This document shows, in pieces, positions 27,601 to 36,943 of a stretch of DNA of 64,000 nt; position 1 is the stretch's first letter; the number at the start of each line of letters is the position of its first letter. The notes beneath the pieces were generated by a model. It was not told where the DNA came from, made no database searches, and saw only the letters and a list, made by a program, of their open reading frames with translations. Origin of the DNA: Rhizobium sp. L43 (GTDB lineage: Bacteria; Pseudomonadota; Alphaproteobacteria; Rhizobiales; Rhizobiaceae); assembly GCF_002531725.1 (NCBI RefSeq), contig NZ_NWSQ01000011.1:62001-126000 (forward strand). The letters run 5' to 3'. The translations under genes were made by a program, and so were the position numbers.

Positions 27601-28098
27601 TCCCACCTTCATCTTTTCGGGGAAACGCCCTATCGCTTTGTTTTCGTGCAAATCCGGCGAAAGCTGCCGCACGCTTTTCGAAAGGAAAATCGCTCGCGCC
27701 CTGCTGGAACTGCCTTAAGCTTTCCGGCTCTTGCCCTCTGCCCGGAAAACCGCACGCAATTTCGAAAATCCCGCGCCTTGATCACCCGCTTTTCAGCAAG
27801 GCGTTCAGGTTGCGTTGAAACAACTTCTAATGCAAGTCAGCGAAAAGAGCATCACCCAAATGGGGTAGGAACGGCAAGAGAGCCGACCTTTTTTGGTGTT
27901 TATTGCTCGGCGTTTGATTTTACGCAATTTCCGGGCGCAAAACCGCCCGGACATTTGCTGAAATTGCGTCTGGGCTTGGGCGGCAGAGCGCTGACATTTT
28001 CGCCACCCGTAAAAGGCGCATGACCGAATTCATTCTATTTTCAATATTCAGCTGACATTGTCGTGTGACGACTTGAATTCTCCGAGCCCAATATTGCG

Positions 28099-28845
28099 AT
28101 GGCCCTTGGCACCAATCATTCTTATCCAGTTCCGGACAGTGCGGAAGAGCGGCCTGCTCGATCTGCGGTGATCGATGACGACGCGATTGCAGTCCTTGAT
28201 ATGGCGGCTCGCTCGCCAAGGATGGATGGCAACCTCCTGAGTTCGGCCCCGGCGCGCGACATCCGCAGCTCGGCGAACGAACTGATCGAGATGCTGGAGG
28301 AGGTCGACCTCCAGAAGATGTTGCGAAAGCAGGGCCTGATCGGCCGCTTCACCGGCGCAGACGTCGAGGCCCGCTTGGAGTTCGAACTTGCCAGCCACAG
28401 GGTCGCCGATCTGTTCCGGCAGCTGAGCCGGGCGGCGCAGGCCGGGGTGCGCATACGGGAAATCCTCGACAGAACCCGGTTAGAGCTCATCGACGAACAG
28501 CGGCGTCTTGCCCGTGTGATCTCCGATGCCAAGTTGCTTGTTTCCCTGTCGGACGGCTCCGACCTGTCTCTCGTCGCCCGCTTTGAGCGGCGTCTTTCCA
28601 ACATCATGGCGATGGAAGCAGCCAACACGTTGACGCTCCAGCAGATCGAGCTGTCCGCAAGTGTGCTTGCTTCGTTGCTCGACCGATTTACCGACATCGA
28701 AACGCTGTTGCTGCCTCTTTGGCAACGAAACGCGCTGGCGATCATTCATGGGGAAGCTATCGCCCCTCGCAGCTCCGTCGTAACCGCGTTTCTTGATGCA
28801 CACCGCAATCTCATAGGCTTCCTGAAGAAGGTTGGACAAGAATGA
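28099..28845 (+). CDS. TelA-like partner protein, first gene of the TelA operon
   Basis: 248 residues from ATG 28099, soluble and mostly helical. The segment LLDRFTDIETLLLPLWQRNAL near residue 210 resembles LVDKFQTIRQLTLPAWKRAF of the next gene's TelA protein, and the preceding ~30 residues also align in style. I therefore infer a divergent TelA relative lacking the N-terminal half. No enzyme motif is visible. Its stop overlaps the telA start (ATGA), so the two are translationally coupled. Its exact role is unknown. Confidence 0.6.
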   Translation: MALGTNHSYPVPDSAEERPARSAVIDDDAIAVLDMAARSPRMDGNLLSSAPARDIRSSANELIEMLEEVDLQKMLRKQGLIGRFTGADVEARLEFELASHRVADLFRQLSRAAQAGVRIREILDRTRLELIDEQRRLARVISDAKLLVSLSDGSDLSLVARFERRLSNIMAMEAANTLTLQQIELSASVLASLLDRFTDIETLLLPLWQRNALAIIHGEAIAPRSSVVTAFLDAHRNLIGFLKKVGQE

Positions 28846-29921
28846 TCAACGCAGCATTGCCACTGCAAGACACATCAATTGCGGTCGCCGGCGACCGCCA
28901 AGTCGATCCGGAAGTCGCGCGTCTGGCAGCCACCATCGAGTTGTCGTCGGCGCTCTCCATCCAGCTGTTCGGCCAGGAAGTCGCCGAGCGCTCATCGCAA
29001 TATGCCGACGAGATTCTTCGCACGGCGCGAGCGACGGACCTCGACGACACCGGGGCTCAGTTGAACGAGATCGTGCTCGCCGCGCAACAGTTCAATCTGT
29101 CGTCACTCGACAACTCGGCTGGCCGAATTCCGGTCATCGGCGGGCTTTTGAAGCGGCTTGCGCGATCGAAGGAACGCGCCATCGCTCGGTTCGATACCGT
29201 CAAAGGTCAGGTCGACAAGCTAGTTGCGCAGATCGAGACGACGGCTCAGACGCTGTCGCAGCGGAACCATGACTATCAGCTGATGTACGAGGGCGTTCGC
29301 ACAGAGTATTCCGCGCTCGGCAAGCATGTCGAAGCCATCGAACTGCGGCTTCATGACATGGAAGCCGAGATCGGCCGCCAGAATAACGCATCCGGCGACC
29401 TTGCCTCGAGCGAATATCTCGCGGTCCTCGAAGCGAACCGTCAGCAGCTTTCGAAGCGCGCGGATGATATGCGCGTCCTTCAGCATGCGGCCATGCAGAC
29501 CCTGCCGATGGTTCGCATCATCCAGGCAAACAATCTCGCGCTCGTCGACAAGTTCCAGACGATCCGCCAGTTGACGTTACCGGCGTGGAAACGCGCCTTC
29601 ATGCTGGCCCTGACCCTGGACGAGCAGAAAAGCGCCGTCGCATTGGCAGACACGATCGACAATGCGACGAACGCCATCATGCGCAGGAATGCCGAACTTC
29701 TGCACCAGAATTCGGTGGCGACGGCGAAATCCAACCAGCGTCTTGTCGTCGATGTCGAAACGCTTCAGCACGTCCATGAGAAGATCCTGCTCACGCTGAC
29801 CGACGTTCGCGATGTCCACGAGAAGGGCGCAACGGATCGTCGTCAGGCGATTGGCGAGCTGGAACGACTTCGCGGCGAGATGCTGTCCGGCGTCAAGGCG
29901 GCCGGGGCCACCCGTGGCTGA
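28842..29921 (+). CDS. telA: TelA-family (toxic anion resistance) protein
   Basis: 359 residues from ATG 28842. The segment IPVIGGLLKRLARSKERAIARFDTVKGQVDKLVAQIETTAQTLSQRN is the TelA signature, followed by coiled coil MYEGVRTEYSALGKHVEAIELRLHDMEAEI. The helical tail includes LPAWKRAFMLALTLDEQKSAVAL and ATNAIMRRNAELL. TelA/KlaA proteins are linked to resistance to tellurite and other stresses and are often found with Ter proteins; their biochemistry is not settled. It overlaps the genes on both sides, indicating one operon. Confidence 0.85.
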   Translation: MINAALPLQDTSIAVAGDRQVDPEVARLAATIELSSALSIQLFGQEVAERSSQYADEILRTARATDLDDTGAQLNEIVLAAQQFNLSSLDNSAGRIPVIGGLLKRLARSKERAIARFDTVKGQVDKLVAQIETTAQTLSQRNHDYQLMYEGVRTEYSALGKHVEAIELRLHDMEAEIGRQNNASGDLASSEYLAVLEANRQQLSKRADDMRVLQHAAMQTLPMVRIIQANNLALVDKFQTIRQLTLPAWKRAFMLALTLDEQKSAVALADTIDNATNAIMRRNAELLHQNSVATAKSNQRLVVDVETLQHVHEKILLTLTDVRDVHEKGATDRRQAIGELERLRGEMLSGVKAAGATRG

Positions 29922-32004
29922 CGCTTCGGCTTTTGGGAGGCGGGTGCTCGGCGCAACCTCGTCTCCACGTGCCTCCGGCTCCGCGGCGGGAAAACTCACC
30001 GACCACATAATTGACGAACAGCATGCCGGATTGGATCGCCGATCCGGCATGCTGTCGTTTATTGCCCAGGGATTTGCTTTCGTCGCCTTCATGCTGCTCT
30101 TTGCAGCAGCGTGCACGCGACCATCTGATCCGAATGATCTGAGGATGCTGGATGGCTCGATCTACGTGCTCGATGCCTTCACCAATGCACTGGCGCTAGC
30201 CAACGTCAAATCAGCGGTGTCTTCAGTTCCCGTCGGCTCGATACCGTTCGCCCAGCCGGCGCAAATGATATCTGCCATCCTGGCGCTTGCGACCGTTTTC
30301 ACCATCATCAAAAGACGTTGGTTTTTCGCTGGCCTGACCGCTGCATTTTTTCTGATCCCATGGGGATTGTTCGGCCAGTCCCTGTACTTCGCCCCCTATG
30401 CGCTTGCACTGTTCGCATTCATTGCCGTGGCTTTCCACGCGCCGCTTTCTCGCCGCGCGATCATTGCCTTTGTTGCCGTCGGCGTCTTGGCCAGCCCTCT
30501 TATTTTCGCACTGATTTTCGACCTCTCCAGGCATGTCGGCGTCCGGGAGACCTATGCCAAATATAGGGTGATCCGCCTTTCCGAACTCCCTTCCAACGCC
30601 GACCAGGCAAGCGCCGATGCGGGCGCCGATACGAAAATCGCACCTTACTTCCTGGCGCAAGTGGCGGCCCTTCGCGGCGATGCCGCCGCTGCCGCGGCTG
30701 CACTTGATAGGCTGGAGGCAAGCGGCGTCGCTCAGAATAATTTCGAGCGCGCCCGCTTTCAGGCGATACGGAACTTTACGCTCGCATCCGGCGGCTTTGG
30801 TCCGGAGGCTCGCAAGAAGTTCATCGTCGACAATGCCGCCCAATCGCAGAAGGCATATCTGTTACTTTTGGCAGGCCTGCTGTTTGGAATTGCAGCTCCT
30901 TTGACGAACGGGGTCAGCTGGTTGGTCGCTCGCCGGAGCCGCAGGGTTTCCTCGATCGAGCGCGAGCTGGAACATCGCCGGGCCAGGCTGCCGGATGCAT
31001 TGAAGAAAGCGGGTAGATTGTTTGGCACCAGCATTGCCAGAAAGTCGGTTCAATCGCCTTCCGTTGCAAATGGCGAGCGTGCGATTGAAGCAATCGCCTC
31101 CCGCGCACGCACCTATCTTTTAGTATCCCTCAGTCTCCTGACATTCGCCGCGCTTTCAGCTTTGGCCTCCTATTGGGTCTGGCTGCCCGATGCTGAAAAA
31201 AATACGGCTTTCCATTTTGTGGCGCTTGCGGGAAATACGGCCGATTATGCGCAGCAGGATGGAGTTGCTGTCATCGTCGGTGTGCGGGACTGGACGGGCT
31301 GGTCCGTCGCACTCAACTGGCTCAAATATCCGGCTTGTATTGTCGCGATTGTTCTTGCGACGCGCCGGTCAGGATATCTAGGCGCTTTCACGGCGGTGGC
31401 TTTCCTGGCATGCCTGGCTCTGCAAAATGTTCAGCTTGCACAGCACTCGCGCCGTGAAGCGTTACCCCAGCAATTCTCGCAGCTTCTGCGTTCAAAGTTG
31501 AAACTGGCCGCCGATGGATCAACCGTCGCGCCCGGAAATATTCCGCAGCCCAACACAGACGGATTCCAGGGTCTGGCTCTCAATCTTCGTGGTTCGATCG
31601 CTGCGGAAAAGAATACCGCCTCCTCTGTCGGGAAAGTGACCGTCGATCCTTCGCTTGCGGCCTATACCCTTGCGCAGATTGCCTATCTTGAGGGCGAGGC
31701 TGGCGACGCCTCGGATTTCCTCAGCCGGATCGAAGACGTGAAGGATTTACATCCAGACATTCACCGCGAGCGCATGGCGATCATGCGGGATTGGGTCTCC
31801 GCCAATGGTCATACTGCCCCCGAGATGGACTGGCTCTCTGCCGATCTTGCATCCCTGGTGAGGCAGTTGGGACGGTGGCTGCTTGCGCTTTCGGTTGCAA
31901 GCTTGGCGCTAGCGGTTCTTGTCACGCCTTTGATCGCAATGGCCGTCGCACGGCGCAATCGTATCGAAGCACTCATTGAAGAGCGCGGCCGATATCAGCT
32001 GTAG
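29914..32004 (+). CDS. Polytopic membrane protein with internal duplication, TelA operon
   Basis: 696 residues from GTG 29914, which overlaps the telA stop; an earlier frame start at 29812 would lie deep inside telA. Two similar halves can be seen. Each has several membrane helices, then an outer-facing domain with the pattern Y-x-L-A-Q-x-A-x-L-x-G-(D/E)-A (PYFLAQVAALRGDAAAAA near 250 and AYTLAQIAYLEGEAGDAS near 580), then another helix and a basic tail (VARRSRRVSSIERELE and VARRNRIEALIEERG). No transport family was recognised. It is probably an inner-membrane partner of the two TelA-type proteins. Confidence 0.7.
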   Translation: MADASAFGRRVLGATSSPRASGSAAGKLTDHIIDEQHAGLDRRSGMLSFIAQGFAFVAFMLLFAAACTRPSDPNDLRMLDGSIYVLDAFTNALALANVKSAVSSVPVGSIPFAQPAQMISAILALATVFTIIKRRWFFAGLTAAFFLIPWGLFGQSLYFAPYALALFAFIAVAFHAPLSRRAIIAFVAVGVLASPLIFALIFDLSRHVGVRETYAKYRVIRLSELPSNADQASADAGADTKIAPYFLAQVAALRGDAAAAAAALDRLEASGVAQNNFERARFQAIRNFTLASGGFGPEARKKFIVDNAAQSQKAYLLLLAGLLFGIAAPLTNGVSWLVARRSRRVSSIERELEHRRARLPDALKKAGRLFGTSIARKSVQSPSVANGERAIEAIASRARTYLLVSLSLLTFAALSALASYWVWLPDAEKNTAFHFVALAGNTADYAQQDGVAVIVGVRDWTGWSVALNWLKYPACIVAIVLATRRSGYLGAFTAVAFLACLALQNVQLAQHSRREALPQQFSQLLRSKLKLAADGSTVAPGNIPQPNTDGFQGLALNLRGSIAAEKNTASSVGKVTVDPSLAAYTLAQIAYLEGEAGDASDFLSRIEDVKDLHPDIHRERMAIMRDWVSANGHTAPEMDWLSADLASLVRQLGRWLLALSVASLALAVLVTPLIAMAVARRNRIEALIEERGRYQL

Positions 32005-32036
32005 AAATAGAGCGTTTCCGTGGCTCCCGCAGAGCC

Positions 32037-35000
32037 TCAAGCAATCTCGCGCAGGCGCTCGGCGGTCTGCAGGTCGACGGAGACCAGTTGGGAGACGCCC
32101 TGCTCGGCCATGGTGACGCCGAAGAGGCGGTTCATGCGGGCCATGGTGATCGGATTGTGGGTGATGATGACGAAGCGGGTTTCGGTGGAGGCCGCCATTT
32201 CGTCCATGAGATTGCAGTAGCGCTCGACATTGTGGTCGTCGAGCGGCGCGTCGACTTCGTCGAGCACGCAGATCGGCGCCGGATTGGTGAGGAAGACGGC
32301 GAAGATCAGCGCCATCGCCGTCAGCGCCTGTTCGCCGCCGGATAGCAGCGTCATGGTCTGCGGCTTCTTGCCGGGCGGACGGGCGAGGATTTCGAGGCCG
32401 GCTTCCAGCGGATCGTCGGATTCGATCAGCTGCAGCTCGGCGGTGCCGCCGCCGAAAAGGTGGGTGAACAGCCGCTGGAACTGGGCGTTGACGATATCGA
32501 AGGCGGCGATCAGCCGCTCGCGGCCCTCGCGGTTGAGGCTCTGGATGGCGCCGCGCAGCTTGCGGATCGCATCGATGACGTCGTCGCGTTCCTTGATCAG
32601 CGCTTCGAGCTTCTCGCTCAGCTCCTTCTGTTCCTCGTCGGCGCGCAGGTTGACGGCGCCGAGCCGCTCGCGCTCGATCCTCAGGCGTTCCAGCTCGCGC
32701 TCGACTTCGCGCGGATCGGGTAGAGCCTGCATGGTCGGGCGCCCGGTCAGCTGCAGCGCCTCGTGCGGGGCGACGTTCAGGACCTCGCGGATGCGGCCTT
32801 CGCTTTCCTGCCGCTTCTCGCGGGCGGAGACGAGGCGCTCCTCGGCGCGGCCGCGGCGTTCACGGCATTCGGCAAGTTCCGACAGTGCCGTCGTCGCCTT
32901 GTGATCGGCTTCGCGCTGGATGCGTTCGGCCTCGGCCAGAAGATCGCTGGCCTGTCGGCGCGCCTCCTCGGCCTTCTGCAATTCGTTGAGCAGAGCGCGG
33001 CGCTTGTCGTCGAATTCATCCGGCGCCAGTTCGAGCTCGGCTGCCTCTTCCCGCGCCTCTTCCTCGCGCTCGCGGAGCGTGGCGACATGATCTTCGCCGC
33101 TTGCCGCCCGCTGGCGCCAGGTCTCGCGCTCCTGGCCGATCGCCAGGATGCGGCGCTGGCGGGCCTCGTTTTCCCGCGCCAGGCTTTCGTGGCGGGCGCG
33201 GCTCTCGGCCAGCGCGCCGCGATCGGTCGCAACTTCCGCCTGCTGGAACCGCAGCCGCTCGTCGATCGCAGTGAGATCAGGCGCGTCCTCCAGCTCGATG
33301 CGGGCATTTTCTTCCTGGATAGCGATCTCTTCCAGCTGCGTGCGCAGCTGGCTGGCGGCCTCGCTGACGACATCGCGGCGGCGGATGAGATCGCCGGAGG
33401 CACGCTCGGCGGCAACAAGCGCCTCGCGCGCCTCAGTGAGATGACGCGCCGACAGACGGCTCATGTCACGCGCTTCGGCAAGCCGGCGCTCCTCGGCGCG
33501 GATCGCTTCGGCCGCCGCTGCCTGCCGCTCCTCGGCTTCGGCAAGCACGTCGCGGGCCAGGGCGGCTTCGCCTTCGAGTTCGGCCAGGCGGTTCTTCTGG
33601 GCAAGGCGCAGGGCCGCGGCACTCGGGGCATCGGCGCCGGTGACGTGGCCGTCCCAGCGATAGACCGCGCCCTCTTTCGTCACCAGCCGCTGGCCTGTTT
33701 TCAGCGCCGCCATCAGCGACTGCGCCTCCGCTTCCGCGACCAGGCCGATCTGGCGCAGGCGGCGGGTGAGTGCCGCCGGCGCGCGGACATGATCGAGCAG
33801 CGGTGTTGCACCGGATGGCAGTGCGGGATCGCTGGCACCATCGCCATTGTCCGACCAATGGGCCGGCGCCTCGGCATCGAGCGGCGATTCCAGATCGTCG
33901 CCGAGGGCGGCACCCAGCGCCGTTTCGAAGCCGCGATCGACCTTCAACTCATCGGCAACCGGGGGAAATTTGCCGGCGGCCGCACCGGCGGCCAACATGC
34001 GAGAAATAGTCCGCGCCTCGGTTTCCAGCGCATTCAGGCTCGAACGGGCCTGATCGACCGGCGCGCGCGACAGCGCCTCGGTCTGGCGGGCTGATGTCAG
34101 CGCCTGTTCCACCAGCTGGACGGCGGCTTCGGCATCGGCAAGGGCGATCTCGCCGGCCTCGACGATGGCGCGTTTTTCGTCGGGATCGGCCAGGCCTGAT
34201 ATCTTCTCGCCGATGGCTGACAATTCGTGGTTGGCCTCGTCCATCTGGCGTTCGAGGCGCATCCGGCGGTCGGCGAGATCGCGGATGGCGCGCTCCAGCT
34301 GGTTGCGGCCGGCAGCCGCCTCGGCACGCTCGGCCGTCAGCTGGGTGAAGATGCGCTCGCTGTCGGCCAGTTTTGCCGCCGCTTCCTCGAAGGCCTCGCG
34401 GGTTTCCTCGGCATAACGGCCGGAATCGGCGAGGATTTCTGCAATTTCCGCCTCTTCGGCATCGAGCTTGGCAAGGATGACGGCATTGTCGGCCACCAGC
34501 CGCTGCTCGCGGCTTATATCCTCGGCAAGCTGGGCGAGGCGGCGGGTCAGCTCGTCGCGGCGGCGCAGGATGCGGCCGGCATCTTCCTCCAGCTGGCTTC
34601 GGGCGATCTGCAGGCGCTGCAGGGCGGCGGCGGCGCGCGCCTCGCCCTCGCGCAGTTCCGGCAGCTTCAGGCTGGCAATGCCCTGGTTCTTCGCCGCCTC
34701 CATCTGCATCTGCGCCTTTTCGGCGACGACTGAGGTCGCCTGGTTCAACGCGCTGTCGGCCTCGGCCTCGGCCTCCTTCGCCTGCACCCAGCGGATATGC
34801 AGCAGCATCGCTTCGCGGGCGCGGATATCGGCAGACAGCGTCTTGAAGCGGTTCGCCTGGCGGGCCTGCCGCTTCAGGCTCTCGATCTGGCTTTCGAGCT
34901 GCGAGGTGACGTCGTCGAGGCGCTCGAGATTGCCTTCGGCGGCGCGCAGCCGCAGCTCCGCCTCGTGGCGGCGGGAATGCAGGCCTGAAATGCCGGCCGC

Positions 35001-35498
35001 CTCTTCGAGCAGCTGGCGGCGGGCCTGCGGCTTGGCCTGGATCAGCTCGCCGATACGCCCCTGCCCGACCATCGACGGCGAGCGGGCGCCGGTGGAGGCA
35101 TCGGCAAACAGCAGCTGCACATCCTTGGCGCGGCTTTCCTTGCCGTTGATGCGATAGAGCGAGCCCTGTTCACGCTCGATGCGGCGGGTGACCTGGATCT
35201 CGTCGCTGTCGTTGAAGGCGGCAGGCGCGGTGCGCTCGCCATTGTCGAGATAGAGCGCCACTTCGGCGGTGTTGCGCGCCGGGCGATTTCCCGAGCCTGA
35301 GAAGATCACGTCGTCCATGCCGGAGGCGCGCATGTTCTTGTAGGAATTCTCGCCCATCACCCAGCGCAGCGCCTCGACAAGGTTCGACTTGCCGCAGCCG
35401 TTCGGGCCGACGACGCCGGTCAGCCCCCGCTCGATGATGAATTCCGTCGGCTCGACGAAGGATTTAAAGCCGACCAGGCGCAGCTTGTTGAACTTCAT
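32037..35498 (-). CDS. smc: Chromosome segregation SMC ATPase
   Basis: 1153 residues from ATG 35498 (MKFNKLRLVGFKSFVEP); the longer frame runs into the upstream repeat. Walker A is GVVGPNGCGKSNLVEALRWVMGE in the first 50 residues. Two long coiled-coil arms flank a hinge near residues 520-660. The C-terminal head has the signature LLSGGEQALTAMAL and Walker B ICVLDEVDAPLDDHNVERY. SMC dimers with ScpA/ScpB compact and separate sister chromosomes. The DsbA-type gene lies upstream on the same strand, separated by a repeat and a terminator. Confidence 0.95.
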   Translation of the reverse strand: MKFNKLRLVGFKSFVEPTEFIIERGLTGVVGPNGCGKSNLVEALRWVMGENSYKNMRASGMDDVIFSGSGNRPARNTAEVALYLDNGERTAPAAFNDSDEIQVTRRIEREQGSLYRINGKESRAKDVQLLFADASTGARSPSMVGQGRIGELIQAKPQARRQLLEEAAGISGLHSRRHEAELRLRAAEGNLERLDDVTSQLESQIESLKRQARQANRFKTLSADIRAREAMLLHIRWVQAKEAEAEADSALNQATSVVAEKAQMQMEAAKNQGIASLKLPELREGEARAAAALQRLQIARSQLEEDAGRILRRRDELTRRLAQLAEDISREQRLVADNAVILAKLDAEEAEIAEILADSGRYAEETREAFEEAAAKLADSERIFTQLTAERAEAAAGRNQLERAIRDLADRRMRLERQMDEANHELSAIGEKISGLADPDEKRAIVEAGEIALADAEAAVQLVEQALTSARQTEALSRAPVDQARSSLNALETEARTISRMLAAGAAAGKFPPVADELKVDRGFETALGAALGDDLESPLDAEAPAHWSDNGDGASDPALPSGATPLLDHVRAPAALTRRLRQIGLVAEAEAQSLMAALKTGQRLVTKEGAVYRWDGHVTGADAPSAAALRLAQKNRLAELEGEAALARDVLAEAEERQAAAAEAIRAEERRLAEARDMSRLSARHLTEAREALVAAERASGDLIRRRDVVSEAASQLRTQLEEIAIQEENARIELEDAPDLTAIDERLRFQQAEVATDRGALAESRARHESLARENEARQRRILAIGQERETWRQRAASGEDHVATLREREEEAREEAAELELAPDEFDDKRRALLNELQKAEEARRQASDLLAEAERIQREADHKATTALSELAECRERRGRAEERLVSAREKRQESEGRIREVLNVAPHEALQLTGRPTMQALPDPREVERELERLRIERERLGAVNLRADEEQKELSEKLEALIKERDDVIDAIRKLRGAIQSLNREGRERLIAAFDIVNAQFQRLFTHLFGGGTAELQLIESDDPLEAGLEILARPPGKKPQTMTLLSGGEQALTAMALIFAVFLTNPAPICVLDEVDAPLDDHNVERYCNLMDEMAASTETRFVIITHNPITMARMNRLFGVTMAEQGVSQLVSVDLQTAERLREIA

Positions 35499-35520
35499 GC
35501 GGAGATATCCACGGCAGGAA

Positions 35521-35640
35521 GCCCCCTCATCCGCCCTACGGGCACCTTCTCCCCGCTGGGGAGAAGAGGGCATCGAGACGCTGCGGCAAATCCCCTTCGC
35601 CCCAGCGGGGAGAAGGTGCCGGCAGGCGGATGAGGGGGCC
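35521..35640. repeat. RIME-type palindromic repeat, complete, almost perfectly symmetric
   Basis: GCCCCCTCATCCGCC...CACCTTCTCCCCGCTGGGG is answered by CCAGCGGGGAGAAGGTGCC...GGCGGATGAGGGGGCC. The 120-bp unit is nearly identical to that at 24136-24257. It separates smc from the DsbA-type gene. Confidence 0.85.
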
Positions 35641-35665
35641 ACGCCTGCAAACTGCGCTGAAAACG

Positions 35666-35699
35666 AAAAACGGGCGCACGGCTTTCGCCGTCGCCCGTT
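35666..35699 (-). terminator. Intrinsic terminator after the DsbA-type gene
   Basis: On the minus strand a long stem ACGGGCGACGGC with loop GAAA pairs with GCCGT-g-CGCCCGT (one bulge) and runs into TTTTTCG. It starts 18 bases past the gene's stop. Confidence 0.8.
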
Positions 35700-35717
35700 C
35701 TATCGAAACGATCCGGT

Positions 35718-36494
35718 TCAGAGCAGGCTGTCGATGAGCTTCGACAAAGTGTCAACCGGCATGTCTCCAGAGTAGCGCTTGCCATTGATCAGGAAAGTCG
35801 GGGTGGCGTTGACGCCAAAATCCTTGGAACCTCTTTCCCGCGTGGCATTCACTTCATCCAGAAGCTTCTGGTTCGTCAAGCATTTCGTGAAGCTATCCTC
35901 AGTAAATCCGGCAAGCTTCGACATCTGCAGCAGTGCGGCGCGGCCATCATCGGCGGCGGCCCAGATCTGCTGCTGCTTGAACAGCATCGAAACCATCGGG
36001 AAATACTGTTCCGGCGTGCTCAACTGTTCCGGATTGGCGGCGCTGCAGCGGGCAAGCATGAAGGCTGCGGCGGCGCGCGGATCGAAGGGGAATTCGCGGA
36101 TGATGAACTGCACCTTGCCGCTGTCGACATATTTCTGCTTGATCGTGTCGAAGGTGGTGTTGTGGAAATGGGCGCAATGCGGGCAGGTCATCGACATATA
36201 TTCGACGATCTTGACCGGAGCATCGGCCTTGCCGAGCGCCATCTCCGGCAGCGCGCCGGGCTTCAGCACTTCGGCCATGTCGACATCGCCGTCGGACTCC
36301 GGCATTTCGGTCGCCGCTGTAGCCGCCGTCTGCATGGTGTCGACATTGGTGCCATCAGCCATGGTCTTGCCGGAGGACGAAGCATCGGCAGCGTCCTTGC
36401 TGTCGTTGCAGGCGACAAGCGCTACGGCAGCTGCGGCGATGGCGATACCGCTGAGCAGGCGGCGTTTCGTCAGTTGCATTTCGGACATCTGCAT
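35718..36494 (-). CDS. DsbA-family thiol:disulfide protein, lipoprotein-anchored
   Basis: 258 residues from ATG 36494, with GGGGAA at good spacing; a longer frame exists but lacks a ribosome site. The N-terminus MQMSEMQLTKRRLLSGIAIAAAAVALVAC ends in a lipobox cysteine. The thioredoxin-like domain has the active site CPHC in YMSMTCPHCAHFH and the cis-proline region ATPTFLINGKRYSG. The helical insert FPFDPRAAAAFMLARC is typical of the alphaproteobacterial DsbA/Com1 group. It should act in the periplasm on protein disulfides. It has its own terminator. Confidence 0.88.
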   Translation of the reverse strand: MQMSEMQLTKRRLLSGIAIAAAAVALVACNDSKDAADASSSGKTMADGTNVDTMQTAATAATEMPESDGDVDMAEVLKPGALPEMALGKADAPVKIVEYMSMTCPHCAHFHNTTFDTIKQKYVDSGKVQFIIREFPFDPRAAAAFMLARCSAANPEQLSTPEQYFPMVSMLFKQQQIWAAADDGRAALLQMSKLAGFTEDSFTKCLTNQKLLDEVNATRERGSKDFGVNATPTFLINGKRYSGDMPVDTLSKLIDSLL

Positions 36495-36630
36495 GGATTC
36501 CCCATAACGTAATGAGATTGACGGCGTGACTGTGCGATATAACGGCTGACGGCCGCTCACAAGCCACGGTTCACCAACTTCCTTCAAAGAATTGTGACCG
36601 CGGGAAGACGATAGATCAAAAATTGCGGGA

Positions 36631-36885
36631 TTACATCGAGGCGGCGGCCCACCTCACATCGGCTGCTCGATGAAACTCAGTTGTCCAAGCCATGACGCGC
36701 CAACAGCTCGGCCAGCGGCACGGTATCGCTCTCGCCCTGCGTCTTTCGGAAAAATAGACATCCTCGAGGTCGTCGAGATGCGCGAGGATGGCTTGCCGCG
36801 CATAGAAGCTCTTGCTGCGGCCGGTACGCCTCGAAAGCTCAATCAGCCGCACTTCGATATCAGCGGGCAACTGCAAGACCAGCAT
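36631..36885 (-). pseudogene. Decayed relBE-type locus: frameshifted RHH antitoxin running into a toxin stub
   Basis: The frame starts MLVLQLPADIEVRLIELSRRTGRSKSFYARQAI, a ribbon-helix-helix antitoxin, but after VYFSERR it shifts. The neighbouring frame continues GESDTVPLAELLARHGLDN and stops at 36677-36679, the normal antitoxin ending. The actual frame instead runs into MAWTTEFHRAADVR, which looks like the first codons of a RelE toxin overlapping the antitoxin stop. That frame then ends after WAAASM. The rest of the toxin is gone. The upstream operator palindrome is intact. GGAG precedes the start, so a hybrid 84-residue DNA-binding protein could still be made. Confidence 0.75.
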
Positions 36886-36897
36886 GATTTTTCTCCC

Positions 36898-36921
36898 GTC
36901 TGCTATACAAGTATAGCAGAC
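36898..36921. promoter_or_regulatory. Perfect 24-bp operator palindrome of the relBE-like locus
   Basis: GTCTGCTATAC and GTATAGCAGAC are exact inverted arms of 11 bases around AA. It lies 13 bases upstream of the antitoxin start and 23 bases upstream of the next plus-strand gene, so bound antitoxin could affect both. Confidence 0.8.
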
Positions 36922-36943
36922 GATTATTCAGAGGGGTATTTGA

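Larger units (their letters stand above)
27357..28098. other. Long intergenic region upstream of ppdK and the TelA operon
   Basis: About 740 bases between divergent genes. It holds the ppdK promoter region, a minus-strand terminator with a candidate small RNA (27507-27600), and ~450 bases up to the TelA operon start in which I see no supported gene. Confidence 0.5.
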
